Positions 41,647 through 53,560 of a DNA stretch of 64,000 nt are shown piece by piece. The notes beneath the pieces are model-generated. The model had not been told where the DNA came from. It did not search any database and worked only from the letters and a program-made list of their open reading frames with translations. This stretch comes from Channallabes apus (lineage: Eukaryota > Chordata > Actinopteri > Siluriformes > Clariidae), in the NCBI GenBank assembly GCA_030522415.1, contig CM060125.1:28780667-28844666 (forward strand), in the 5' to 3' direction. Position 1 is the first letter of the stretch; every line of letters begins with the position of its first letter. Made by a program: the position numbers and the translations under genes.

Positions 41647-42780
41647 TTAAGTTGAAAAATACCACTTGTAGATGTCATGTGCAGCTTTATACTCTTTGTG
41701 CCTACCAATATATTCACATGCATGACAGATATATATGATAAACTCTTGATTCCAAATGTTCAGGTGCGGAGTCGCGGACACATGTTTTCTCCAATCAAAG
41801 TAGTGTCTGTAAGCTTCATCATCTTTGTCTAACGCAAGCAGATAATTAGCCAGCGCTTCAGCATTAGGGAAGTCATCAATATGAATGAAGGAATTACCTG
41901 GAGAAAATTCCTCATAATTTTGTCTCGGTGGCCCCAGGACGACAGGGACGGTCCCGACTGTGAGAGGACCGTTCACTTTCTCCGTGATGTAATCCTTGTG
42001 GACAGAATTCTCAAAAGCGAGATAGAACTTACAGCTAGCCATAGTGGGGAAGTAGTCTTCACTGCTCAAGCGTGACCCAGACATTTGTCCAAAAATAGTC
42101 ACAGTGATGTACTTCTTTAACTCGTTGTAGTACTTCATCCTGGTCCCTACTCCTGTATGTGTGGCCATGTTGGACACGAACCAGCAGAGGAGTTTGTCTT
42201 TCTTTGGGATCACGAAGTCCTCATTTGGCTTTTTGCTGACAGTGAGTGGATACCTCACAGAAATGTCTGCATCACGCCTGTAGCTTAACGTGAGGTTAAA
42301 GAGGTTCTCGATACCTGGTATCCTTGGCGTGTTGGTCGGTGATTCTACATGGAGCCAGATCCATCTTTGAAAATCGGGACGAGGAGATGGTGGAAGGTTC
42401 GACAAATCCCAGCTGATGGCTTTGTGGAAAATCAGAACTGCATCCGCTTCGTTGTAAAGGTTTCTGTCATCGGTTAAATGACAGCCATCGATGTTGTATA
42501 TTTTTTTACAGTCACCAAAGTCCCACCTGTAGTTTTCAGGCCAGAACCACAGCAGCAGAATTGGTCTTTCCGGCTCGGGAGGCTTCTCCGTCTGAACTGG
42601 TGTTGTAGTAACAGGTTTAGAGATGTTCAGATCCTTGTTAAAGTCAGACTTAAAAGGAGGAAAATCAGGTGCACATGTTGATGAGGAATACTGAAAAAAT
42701 AACAAGCAAGAGAAGATTCCTCCGAGCCAACATGTGATTACCAGGCAAAGCTGTTGATATTTCGATGTGAAAATCATCAT
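41647..42780 (-). CDS. Alpha-1,3-fucosyltransferase, GT10 family (FUT9-like)
   Basis: Transfers fucose from GDP-fucose to N-acetylglucosamine of lactosamine chains, making Lewis-x-type glycans in the Golgi. The 377-residue type II membrane protein has a short cytosolic N-terminus, one membrane anchor (about residues 11-31, 'LCLVITCWLGGIFSCLLFFQ'), a Pro/Thr-rich stem, then the GT10 domain. Motifs: 'ILLLWFWPENYRWDFGDC', 'WIWLHVESPTNTP', 'WFVSNMATHTGVGTRMKYY', and the donor-site block 'FYLAFENSVHKDYITEKV' followed by 'VPVVLGPPRQNYEEF' and 'SFIHIDDF'. It has conserved Cys pairs and N-glycosylation sites (NIS, NLT). The coding region is one exon, as usual in this family. The frame is open upstream to 42846, but TTTTTTTTCCAG at 42793-42804 is a strong acceptor, so I start at the Met pair just downstream. 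No defects seen. The FUT9-like subtype is by resemblance. Confidence 0.9.
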   Translation of the reverse strand: MMIFTSKYQQLCLVITCWLGGIFSCLLFFQYSSSTCAPDFPPFKSDFNKDLNISKPVTTTPVQTEKPPEPERPILLLWFWPENYRWDFGDCKKIYNIDGCHLTDDRNLYNEADAVLIFHKAISWDLSNLPPSPRPDFQRWIWLHVESPTNTPRIPGIENLFNLTLSYRRDADISVRYPLTVSKKPNEDFVIPKKDKLLCWFVSNMATHTGVGTRMKYYNELKKYITVTIFGQMSGSRLSSEDYFPTMASCKFYLAFENSVHKDYITEKVNGPLTVGTVPVVLGPPRQNYEEFSPGNSFIHIDDFPNAEALANYLLALDKDDEAYRHYFDWRKHVSATPHLNIWNQEFIIYICHACEYIGRHKEYKAAHDIYKWYFST

Positions 42781-43560
42781 CAAAAATACCTGGAAAAAAA
42801 ATAATAAATAACAGATAGTAGTTATTATAAAGCATTTTACATTCATTTACAGCAGAGCACTTTGAACTTGGGGGGGGGGGGGGGCGGTGTTGAAGGTCTT
42901 AACATGCTCCTGGAGATTTTTCCGCATATCTCATATACACTTGCATGTACACATGTAAAACCTGGTACTCATTTTAGATTCCATTGAGTCCCCAATATAC
43001 ACCCCAACAGGAAGTCAGTTATTTTGGGTTGTTTGCAAAACGCACGGAATGGATTTTGATATACTATATGATCATCATCAAACTGGGCTCCTTTTGATCT
43101 CAAAACAACGATGCCAAATTCCTAAGGGATTTTTGATATCTCAAACAGTTCAGCCATGGTGATGCCTTAAATGTAAGCCGAAAAGTGACTAATTACTTTC
43201 TGGGTGACGTTAAATTGAGTGACATCAGCATCCAGGCCTTTTTGGAGGTTTTAACATACTTGTAGATGCGGTCATGTTATTTCACTAGTTTTGACGCGTA
43301 GCTTTGGTTTGATCATTTACTCACAAGAACGGAAGTCCGATGATTTCTTTGTCTTGGTATTTTATTTTCAGCATCAAAGATTCAACACTTCATACAGTCG
43401 TCTTGAGTAAATCCACTGTGGTTACAACACCTGTTGCTGTATCGAATGGTTCAATGTTACCTTATAACAACAGCTTTGTTATATCTCTCATTGCGTTTAG
43501 CTCACGGTCAAAAGCTTGTGTTTCCGTAGCCTTCCGCATCATACGATAGTCATACAAATA
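42781..43560. other. 5' flank of the fucosyltransferase gene
   Basis: Holds the acceptor of an upstream, probably non-coding, exon (minus strand, about 42793-42804) and a G-run near 42871-42884. Sequence from about 42895 resembles a diffuse fish repeat (ACATGCTCCTGGAGATTTTT), similar to 52965-53040. The upstream exon and promoter were not identified. Confidence 0.4.
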
Positions 43561-45049
43561 CAATGGTGTGAAAAACTATTTACCTCCCTCCTGATTTCTT
43601 ATTCTTTTGCATGTTTGTCACACAAAATGTTTCTGATCATCAAACACATTTAACTATTAGTCAAAGATAACACAAGTAAACACAAAATGCAGTTTTTAAA
43701 TGAGGGTTTTATTATTTAGGGAGAAAAAAAATCCAAACCTACATGGCCCTGTGGGAAAAAGTAATTGCCCCCTGAACCTAATAACTGGTTGGGCCACCCT
43801 TAGCAGCAATAACTGCAATCAAGCGTTTGCGATAACTTGCAACGAGTCTTTTACAGCGCTCTGGAGGAATTTTGGCCCACTCATCTTTGCAGAATTGTTG
43901 TAATTCAGCTTTATTTGAGGGTTTTCTAGCATGAACCGCCTTTTTGAGGTCATGCCACAACATCTCAATAGGATTCAGGTCAGGACTTTGACTAGGCCAC
44001 TACAAAGTCTTCATTTTGTTTTTCTTCAGCCATTCAGAGGTGGATTTGCTGGTGTGTTTTGGGTCATTGTCCTGCTGCAGCACCCAAGATCGCTTCAGCT
44101 TGAGTTGACGAACAGATGGCCGGACATTCTCCTTCAGGATTTTTTGGTAGACAGTAGAATTCATGGTTCCATCTATCACAGCAAGCCATCCAGGTCCTGA
44201 AGCAGCAAAACAACCCCAGACCATCACACTACCACCACCATATTTTACTGTTGGTATGATGTTCTTTTTCTGAAATGCTGTGTTACTTTTACGCCAGATG
44301 TAACGGGACACGCACCTTCCAAAAAGTTCAACTTTTGTCTCGTCGGTCCACAAGGTATTTTCCCAAAAGTCTTGGCACTCATTGAGATGTTTTTTAGCAA
44401 AATTGAGACGAGCCTTAATGTTCTTTTTGCTTAAAAGTGGTTTGCGCCTTGGAAATCTGCCATGCAGGCTGTTTTTGCCCAGTCTCTTTCTTATGGTGGA
44501 GTCGTGAACACTGACCTTAATTGAGGCAAGTGAGGCCTGCAGTTCTTTAGATGTTGTCCTGGGGTCTTTTGTGGCCTCTCGGATGAGTTGTCTCTGCGCT
44601 CTTGGGGTAATTTTGGTCTTTCTGATACTTTTGTTCTCATTTGTTCCTGAATTTCTTTGGATCTTGGCATGATGTCTAGCTTTTGAGGTGCTTTTGGTCT
44701 ACTTCTCTGTGTCAGGTAGCTCCTATTTAAGTGATTTCTTGATTGAAACAGGTGTGGCAGTAATCAGGCCTGGGGGTGACTACAGAAATTGAACTCAGGT
44801 GTGATAAACCACAGTTAAGTTATTTTTTAACAAGGGGGGCAATCACTTTTTCACACAGGGCCATGTAGATTTGGAGTTTTTTTTCTCCCTTAATAACGTA
44901 AACCTTCATTTAAAAACTGCATTTTGTGTTCAATTATGTTATCTTTGACTAATAGTTAACGGTTTTTGATGTGCAGAAACATTTAAGTGTGACAAACATG
45001 CAAAAGAACAAGAAATCAGGATGGGGGCAAACTGTTTTTCACACCACTG
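43561..45049 (-). mobile_element. Tc1-like copy 6
   Basis: Same family as the array copies, but it keeps the 2 bp and the 14 bp that those have lost, so it is not derived from the array. It has its own internal deletion of about 130 bp in the N-terminal region (near 44616). Left flank TA. The right flank is CA, mutated. Confidence 0.85.
43784..44675 (-). pseudogene. Tc1 transposase (copy 6)
   Basis: The catalytic domain is readable, with '[20 protein letters not shown]', '[12 protein letters not shown]', '[13 protein letters not shown]' and an intact end '[14 protein letters not shown]'. A stop at 43998-44000 interrupts it (TGG of 'LEWPSQ' changed to TAG). The helix-turn-helix region is largely deleted. 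Confidence 0.75.
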
Positions 45050-46398
45050 CACATGTAATAGTGGAATGACATCACAGACCAACTGACGATTGTCAAAATG
45101 GATGCTTAACTAACACATTCAGAGCTTATGGCTTGTGTAATAAACTTAATGCTTAATTCATAACTAATGAATAGAATAAGGTAGTATGAAATTAATTAAA
45201 ACAAATAAAATAAAATGATCACAACAAATTCTGTAGATTCATCTTACATAAGAAATGTGATATGGCTCTTACAATACTCAAAAAACACAGGTCATGTGGT
45301 GCTCCCGGGTGGCCATGGCGCAGGTGCTTGTTTTATATTTGCTTTTGTTTGTTTGTCCCATTAGAGTGGACAGTATTTGCATAGGCAGGATTTTATCAAT
45401 GTAATCTGTCAACACATAATGAGAAAATTTTATGTCTCTGAAGTATGACGTAGTATTAGCTTGAAATAAAAATAGCTATAAAATGTATTATAATGCTTTA
45501 ATAATAATATACCAATATTAGGTTAATGTATATGTAGTATAAATAGTAGTAATGATATAACTATAACTTTATAACTATGGACAGCAAAGTTCATGCAAAA
45601 TGTAACTATTAGATTTTTATTCAGAATTTTTTCTTTCAATTGGGCTTATCTATTAAAGTGGTGACATGATGGCTTTTAAGTTTTTTGTTCACTTTTATTC
45701 CAGCTACTGTTGGTACCCCCATCCCCCGGTTCCAGCGCCTCCTGTCCCAGTACCCCAGCTACTAGGATGTAAAACTGCGTCATAGGCCCGTGCCAAGCTG
45801 GTTACCACCTCGAACCCTTTTCTCCCCCATACACCCACCCATGGTGACCGAGCAGCAGACCGCCAGACTCGGTCTTAAGAGGCTGGGCGATCAAGCGCTC
45901 CCCACTTGGCATACACTGGACCCCGAATCCATCAAAGAGATTCACAAGGTCCAGGGTAATGAGAGAAATGGCGTGGCCATTTATACATGCGTTTGCCAGG
46001 CAAGGCCACTGTCAGGCAATCCACCTGAAAGAGCCACCTGAAGCAAGCAAGCTTACGAGAGGGAGAGAGGCAAAGACCCAGCCTTTGTCTCCCTAAAATG
46101 TCATCGAAAGAGAGAGAAAAAGAGAGCGTTAAGTTAATACTGCACAGCACAAAACATACAACTCTCTCTCCAATAAATCCTCAGTAAGGGCATAAGCCCC
46201 GGGAGGATATACGTTTTTGTTTCAGTTTTCAGAGCCCCGTCTGTTCTCGCGTTGATGGCAGAGCTCTGCTTATTTAGTGTTTTCAGTTTTTTTTTGTTTC
46301 CTTTTGAGTTTCTTAATTAATAATTCTACGCCATATCCAAACGAGAAGGTCTTCTTGTGCCTGTCATAAGCACGCTGACTAACTCCTATTCCGTTGAC
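45050..46398. other. Unclassified sequence, left of the hAT insertion
   Basis: 45700-46398 is GC-richer, with an 83-codon open frame (45790-46041, 'MVTEQQTARLGLKRLGDQAL') and CCAATAAATCC near 46170. It continues after the hAT at 49585. It may be a retroelement piece, but I recognise no domain. 45050-45700 shows nothing. Confidence 0.35.
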
Positions 46399-46697
46399 CA
46401 GGGGCGGACTGGCCATCGGGAGCACCAGGACATTTCCCGGTGGCCTGACGGTCGTTCTGGCCTGCCGGCTGCCGCTGTGCGGACGATCAGCCTGGCATGT
46501 GATAGGCTGGTGTGCAACTACTAATTAATTGACGGATCTCAATCTACGAATCAGGCAATGGAAAGGGAAGATTAGAAGATCAGGAGGGAAAAATTACACT
46601 CCCACATGACCCCCCACATGACCCAATGTCAGCGACGCACTGCCTAATATCTGGCTATATCCAGAGACGGGGTATATCTGACTAAATAGTTAAAAAA

Positions 46698-46815
46698 ATG
46701 GAGCGTAAGCGCAAAGGAGGTGCAGAGAGAGAGAGAGCGTATAAAAAGGGAAAAAGCCCCGGCCGCAGACGCAGCAAGCTGCTGCAAAATCCCAGCCATG
46801 TTCGCCAGTAAGGGA
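46698..46815 (+). pseudogene. hAT transposase / ZMYM1-like N-terminal relic
   Basis: ATG followed by 'MERKRKGGAERERAYKKGK' and, after a frame change, 'KAPAADAASCCKIPAMFASK'. This resembles the lysine-rich start of fish hAT proteins often labelled zinc finger MYM-type 1-like. The rest of the transposase is absent. Confidence 0.5.
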
Positions 46816-47411
46816 ACAGGTCGGTCAAGATTACATTTACATTATATTTATAATAATTTGGCAGACGAACACTTTCATCCAAATCACTTAGATAATCACA
46901 ATAGATAAAATTAAACCAACAAACGAGCTACAATATGTAAGTGCTGCTGTGCTGTGTTATGTCTCGTCTACATGTAGCATATTTTTAATATAATAAATAA
47001 AAATGAATAAAAAGTAGACAGAATAGTGTTAGTGGGTCAAATTTTTTAAATAATAAATAAATCAAGTAGATGGTATGGAAAATAATACAGTATTAGTTAT
47101 TTAGATTTTTCATTTCTAGTCTACAATATGCAGCCTACAATGTTTATTTTTTTATTTATTTAGAAAAGGTGAGGAAGGAAGCAGCAGTAGCACTAGTGCT
47201 GCAAATGCTCCTGCTGTTGAGCTACAGTAGAGGTGGTGGACAGTCCAGCGTTTGAGTCAGAGCAGGAACCTTCAGGTAAAGTTTAAGCTAAGCAAAACTA
47301 AACATGCAGGCAGCAGCCTATACTTTTTAAACAACATGTGCTTTTTATGATTTATAAGATCAGTAGTAGGACTGTGATTTGGGGGACATACAACTGATGG
47401 CTGCACAATTA

Positions 47412-49033
47412 CAGTGGTGTGAAAAACTATTTGCCCCCTTTCTGATTTCGTATTCTTTTGCATGTTTGTCACACTTAAATGTTTCTGCTCATCAAAAACC
47501 GTTAACTATTAGTCAAAGATAACATAATTGAACACAAAATGCAGTTTTTAAGTGAAGGTTTACGTTATTAAGGGAGAAGAAAAACTCCAAATCTACATGG
47601 CCCTGTGTGAAAAAGTGATTGCCCCCCTTGTTAAAAAATAACTTAACTGTGGTTTATCGCACCTGAGTTCAATTTCTGTAGTCACCCCCAGGCCTGATTA
47701 CTGCCACATCTGTTTCAATCAAGAAATCACTTAAATAGGAGCTACCTGACACAGAGAAGTAGACCAAAAGCACCTCAAAAGCTAGACATCATGCCAAGAT
47801 CCAAAGAAATTCAGGAACGAATGAGAACAAAAGTAATTGAGATCTATCAGTCTGGTAAAGGTTATAAAGCCATTTCTAAAGCTTTGGGACTCCAGTGAAC
47901 CACAGTGAGAGCCATTATACACAAATGGCAAAAACATGGAACAGTGGTGAACCTTCCCAGGAGTGGCCGGCCGACCAAAATTACCCCAAGAGCGCAGAGA
48001 CAACTCATCCGAGAGGCCACAAAAGACCCCAGGACAACATCTAAAGAACTGCAGGCCTCACTTGCCTCAATTAAGGTCAGTGTTCACGACTCCACCATAA
48101 GAAAGAGACTGGGCAAAAACGGCCTGCATGGCAGATTTCCAAGGCGCAAACCACTTTTAAGCAAAAAGAACATTAAGGCTCGTCTCAATTTTGCTAAAAA
48201 ACATCTCAATGATTGCCAAGACTTTTGGGAAAATACCTTGTGGACCGACGAGACAAAAGTTGAACTTTTTGGAAGGTGCGTGTCCCGTTATATCTGGCGT
48301 AAAAGTAACACAGCATTTCAGAAAAAGAACATCATACCAACAGTAAAATATGGTGGTGGTAGTGTGATGGTCTGGGGTTGTTTTGCTGCTTCAGGACCTG
48401 GAAGGCTTGCTGTGATAGATGGAACCATGAATTCTACTGTCTACCAAAAAATCCTGAAGGAGAATGTCCGGCCATCTGTTCGTCAACTCAAGCTGAAGCG
48501 ATCTTGGGTGCTGCAGCAGGACAATGACCAAAAAAACACACCAGCAAATCCACCTCTGAATGGCTGAAGAAAAACAAAATGAAGACTTTGGAGTGGCCTA
48601 GTCAAAGTCCTGACCTGAATCCTATTGAGATGTTGTGGCATGACCTTAAATAGGCGGTTCATGCTAGAAAACCCTCAAATAAAGCTGAATTACAACAATT
48701 CTGCAAAGATGAGTGGGCCAAAATTCCTCCAGAGCGCTGTAAAAGACTCGTTGCAAGTTATCGCAAACGCTTGATTGCAGTTATTGCTGCTAAGGGTGGC
48801 CCAACCAGTTATTAGGTTCAGGGGGCAATTACTTTTTCACACAGGGCCATGTAGGTTTGGATTTATTTTCTCCCTAAATAATAAAACCCCTCATTTAAAA
48901 ACTGCATTTTGTGTTTACTTGTGTTATCTTTGACTAATAGTTAAATGTGTTTGATGATCAGAAACATTTTGTGTGACAAACATGCAAAAGAATAAGAAAT
49001 CAGGAGGGGGGCAAATAGTTTTTCACACCACTG
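47412..49033 (+). mobile_element. Tc1-like copy 7, best preserved
   Basis: 1622 bp, TA on both sides, with complete terminal repeats. Opposite in strand to copies 1-6. Inserted in the hAT element. Confidence 0.9.
47791..48815 (+). pseudogene. Tc1 transposase (copy 7)
   Basis: Would make a DD34E transposase of about 340 residues that acts at TA sites. From MPRSKEIQ at 47791 the frame has a paired-like helix-turn-helix region ('[17 protein letters not shown]'), a 'GRPTK' linker, '[12 protein letters not shown]' (first D), 'VLQQDND' (second D), '[11 protein letters not shown]' (E) and the natural end 'KGGPTSY'. Three lesions: TGA at 47896-47898 (codon 36, CGA in relatives, a CpG-type change), a 2-bp insertion near 48530 after 'QQDND', and TAG at 48651-48653 (AAG in relatives). 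Confidence 0.85.
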
Positions 49034-49576
49034 TATAAATACAGATTATTGAACACGCTTATTTCATATTGCAGAGCAACTAGATGTGCAGAGTGAGAGA
49101 GAGAAGGATTCAGGGAAAGATGAAGGAGACAGTGAAAGCCGGTGCACTTACTGTTTACTCTTACTGGTCTGTTCCACATAATGCCATAATTGAGTAAACA
49201 TTGTTATCTGTTACTTACGCTGTCATAGGTTTTGTTAAGTTTATTTGTGTTTGTGTTTCTGATACATTTGGTATACTAGAGTTGAGCACTGAAAATACAT
49301 AAAATGTAAAATTTCAACATGTGAATGTGTCTCTTATTATCTCTTTTAAAAAGCCAATTTTCTATTTGTCATTGGTTTGGTAGTATAAATGGTGCAAATG
49401 GTGTAGTACAAATTCATATTGCATCTGGTAGTCTACCTGTTACAATAATAGGGTTAGCCTACAAGTTTATCAGTCCAGTAGATTACATGAATAGGGTGGT
49501 GGTGACTGCAGCAGCAGAGGTGGCCTGGGAGTGGAATCAAATTCCCGGCCTGAATTATTGTCCCAGTCCGCCACTG

Positions 49577-49900
49577 CCGTTGACCCCCTCTAAAGCCCTG
49601 CATCAGGGCTCTTATCATTAAAATATCTCATGGTGGAGCTCTCCATACCGCACCACACGTAACAGGAACATGTTATTCTCTGAATAAATCATGACCTTGT
49701 GAAGAAGTGCTAAGAAGACACTCCTATCTTGTGTGGTCTTATTGTGCATTTGTCCCTGAAGTTGTTTCTATTGAAGGTAGGTATTTTCAAGTAAAGTACG
49801 AACGGCCTTCAAGTCACTGGGACTTCTGATTGTGCAGAAGAACAGAACATTATTGTGCGAGTAAAACTCACTTTGTTTCTCTAGACACCTTCATTCACAA
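49577..49900. other. Right continuation of the unclassified sequence
   Basis: Resumes the sequence interrupted by the hAT at 46398. No gene recognised. Confidence 0.35.
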
Positions 49901-51159
49901 CACTGTAAAATGTAATAAGTTGACTTTACTTAGAAAAAGTGAGGAAACCGATTGCCTTAACATTTCCAAGTAAAGTAGAGTATTAATGTTTAGTTGGCAT
50001 AACTTAACACAACTTGTAGGGACAACTTGTTAATCAAGTATGCTTAAGTACTGTTGACTTAAAATCATTAACTTTCTATTAGTGTTCACATTACTAAGAA
50101 AATATTAGGAAACCGATTGCCTTAAAAAAAACAAGTAAACATTACTGCAATAACTTAAGTGCGTCAATTGTCTATTACATTGTGGCATGGGCGGTGGCTG
50201 ACGACAACCATGCCTTGCGGGGGTTCTCCATGTGTCTACCCTGTTGGAGAAAGGTGTTTGTGTGTGCTATCTCAGTGAAGGTGCTGCTCGTGCCATACAG
50301 TGCTGAGACCTACAGTAATAAAATACTCCCAGCCATTGCATTGGGCAGCAACCAAGCTCACTCATCTCCAAGATCCCTTCTAGCAGTGAAAATGGAACTT
50401 ACAGACTAAGTAAGCTTAATTACTGCTCAATGCAATGGCTGGGAGACGTTTATTCACCACACAGTCACTGTATAGCATGGGAACTACATCCAATTCAGCC
50501 TTAGCATGAACCGTGGCACATTCAACAGGTCACACACAGACATATCTTAAAACACCTAACTTGGCCGAAGCCACTAACCCAAACACATGTTCTGAAAAGG
50601 GTGAACGGACAGCAAAAACCCCGCAAAGCATGATGGTCGTCAGCCGCTGCCCCGCCCACGCTACAGTATAAAACACTGAGAATATATATCCACTGTCAGG
50701 AACAATTGAAATCTGACCCAAATCATCACTATTCTTACACATTTTAACCTAACATGTAACTTAAAACCATAATGAAGCTTCAGATGTTAAAAACTTCCTG
50801 CTGCTTCTTTCAACATCAGAAAATTGGCGCCAATTCACCCGTTCACGAGCTGAGCACGCACAAATTCTACTACGCATGCTCTCTTGCTTCTTGCTTCTTC
50901 TTCCCCCCCTTTTTTTACTTCTTCATTATTCTTGGGCTCGCTGCTGCCTCTCACTGGTACAATAACGTCATTGCTTTATTTGTTGCTACAGTACTTATGT
51001 GTTGCAAGTAAGCATCACTAAAACTATTAAGTAAATTGTTTTACTCACCCTGCAAGTAAGTGTTACTCAACAAAACCTTGTAAGAAGTATAGTTTGAATT
51101 TTTTTGAGTAAAGTTTACTATTTATATGTGAGTCAGCAAAGCAATTGGAATTTACAGTG
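49901..51159. mobile_element. Non-autonomous terminal-repeat element
   Basis: The left end CACTGTAAAATG is matched by the inverted right end GGAATTTACAGTG. Subterminal words (AAGTAAA, GGAAACCGATTGCC) occur at 49946, 50108 and elsewhere. It shares its end with the element at 37532-39706. No transposase. It holds a large inverted repeat at 50180-50660. Confidence 0.6.
50180..50660. repeat. Large imperfect inverted repeat
   Basis: GGCTGACGACAACCATGCCT (from 50195) pairs with AGCATGATGGTCGTCAGCC (50628-50646). Near the centre, CTCCCAGCCATTGCATTGGG pairs with CTCAATGCAATGGCTGGGAG (about 50426-50445). The arms are unequal in length, so it is an aged duplication in opposite orientation. Confidence 0.7.
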
Positions 51160-53084
51160 AAGAAATGTCGTCACAAAGTCCCGGTTTGACTTGAACAACC
51201 CTTTGACTACCATTTTTGTTTGTGCATCTTGCTTTACTGTTCTCTTTCTAGCACAAAAGAAAAAACAGAGAACATAAGCATAATGTATTTAAAAATAACA
51301 TCCCAACCAAAAGAACTAAGATCAAGAAATCAGATACTACAGTATGTCATTTTTATTTTTTATTTTACTCTTTATTGATTTTTTCCCTTTAAATATCAAT
51401 AAACAGTAAATTTAACCCATGAAGTTCGATGAAGTCAGGTCTCCTGACTTCATTGAACGCTTCATTATTTTCAGTATCCTCCACCCTCCATTTTTTTCAC
51501 TCTTTATTTTTTTCAATGAGTTTTATCTCAGATCTAACATACAGTACGCGATTACATGCTCCTAACTTTTTTCAAACTAGTCAAGAAATATAATTGTTAA
51601 TGTTATAAATGTTTAGCAAAGTGTGAGAAAAGGGGAGCTCCCTTAAAGTTAAGCACTAAGCATGTCTACAACAAGTCTAGTCGCGCAGGTTTCTCCGGTG
51701 CGCCCTCAGAAATGACGTAAATCTTCTGTGTAAATACGATGTAAAATTTTTTTTTTTTTTTTATACTTAATGTGACATTTCGGCTTAATTAACAGTTGAC
51801 CCTGAATTACAATAAAGTGAACTGATAATAATATGGTGATGTATGATATAAAAGGATCACTCTTCACTTAATGAAACAACTTAAAACACCTGTCTCAATT
51901 ATTCAGAAATAAACCTAATAAACACACTTATATAAATATTTTACGTTTCAACAAGTGCAGCTTACCCCTCCTCTGTTCCGGAACTTCTCATGAATTTTTG
52001 TGGCGGCTGTAGTGGTAGTAGATTGTTTTACACAGCCACTTGCCGACAAGTCAATCAGCTTACCGCCACACCCTACCCCATGTCAATATGCAAATCCGAC
52101 ACTGGACCTTTGCCTGACTTCTGAAGACAGAAACTATCAGATTTGCAGAACAAACATCTGTTAGCTGAGTACCCTGAGAGCAGTTCACTGTCTCTTGACG
52201 GGTCAAACCTGAATTTCCTTAGCTTTCATAATCCTGTTGTGGGTCTGTTTGTCTGAAATACAGGCAGAAACACAGCCTCTAATATAGACATAATAAGGAC
52301 TAAAGCTCTGTCTGTTAAACTTTAACCAATTGCTTTTTAAAAAAAACAATGTTGTTACTTCCTGTTTTTTTTTTTTCTACAATTTTCTTTTAAGCCTCTC
52401 ACATGGTTTCGTTTTGAAACCCTCCCGCACGTTCAAACCCATGAGTTAAAACGTCACAGATGAACCACAGAACCAAGTAAATGCACAGCACTGTAGGTGA
52501 AGTCACAGACCTGTCTACTAAACATACAACCTTTACTGCTCGAACCCGGCACTGAGAATGTGTCAAAGATTGTCATTTGAAGTCTAGAATTTTATGAGCC
52601 ATTGGAAAACGCATGGTTTTTAGAAGATGATTTGAATGAAGCTTACCAAAAAGGGTTTCCTGGTGAACGAGAGAGAATAAAACAGAGGAAGCAGGAGGTT
52701 GACAACAGACTCCACCCCTTCAACCCGTTAGCCAGTATCTTGTTACTCATACACTCGTACACACTCAAGGCTCCACCTGTAACCTTTGTTTTAAAATATG
52801 TGAGCCTTTAGTTAGATTTTTCATGCACATCATAAGCCAAAAAGAAATTATGATAAGGAAATAATTAATATAAGGAATCATCCTTTAGAAGGCTTTTTAA
52901 AAAATTGCTTGTTCTTTAAAGGATTCTTGTTTGTTTAGTTTTTAAACAGCTTTTTGGGTGTCTTAACATGCTCAGAAACTCATGAATATTGGCACACAGG
53001 TTGGAATCTTCTGCGATTAGGACGCCTCTAGATTCCTAATGGCCTGCAGATTGCCGTTAGAACTAGACTATGGGATGTTTTTAC
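51160..53084. other. Intergenic stretch, nothing firmly recognised
   Basis: AT-rich. 52955-53045 (TGTCTTAACATGCTCAGAAA, CTCATGAATATTGGCACACA) looks like a dispersed fish repeat also hinted at near 42900. The open frames are short and lack domain or splice support. Confidence 0.4.
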
Positions 53085-53560
53085 CTAGTGTACAATATTA
53101 TATATGTTAGTACATACTGTACACTAGTGATATGGTATAGTAGTATATTTTTGGTTGTATGTATGGTATGGTACTTGGTATGGTATTTATTATGATACAT
53201 TGGTACAACATTATTGTATGCAATAATAGGAGTTTCAGGATATTGTATGGTGTTTAATTGATGTTAAATACATACAATACAATGGTACTGCACTATAGAA
53301 ACATTGCTATTATTGCACATAAACATGTATAGGTTATAGGTATAGTTAGAACTGTAGGCACCACATACTACACTACATGTACTATTGTACCAAAGTATAT
53401 ATACCAGGTTAGAACCATGTACCACAGTGTGGTTTGTGTACTATTGTACTGTCAAAAATACCATGGTACAGGTACAGTACTATTGTACTGTCATGGGATC
53501 TACAGTATGTCATGGTGAAATATCTTATGAGTTATATGAAAGCATTATCATTTTCCTCAT
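53085..53560. repeat. GTAC/CATGG-rich low-complexity repeat
   Basis: Repeats of TATGGTAC, TACTGTA, CCATGGTAC and GTACTATTGTAC, with many short palindromes. Same type as 33225-33616 and 35549-35640. Confidence 0.55.

Larger units (their letters stand above)
46399..49576 (+). mobile_element. hAT element, decayed, with nested Tc1
   Basis: The ends CAGGGGCGGACTGG and (inverted) CAGTGGCGGACTGG are flanked by an exact 8-bp duplication CCGTTGAC (46391-46398 and 49577-49584), the hAT signature. Tc1 copy 7 occupies 47412-49033. An N-terminal transposase-like relic is at 46698-46810. Confidence 0.85.

Noticed and set aside
45790..46041. 83-codon open frame beginning MPSWLPPRT
   Set aside because: No recognisable domain, no splice sites and no start context. 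Kept only as part of an unclassified stretch.
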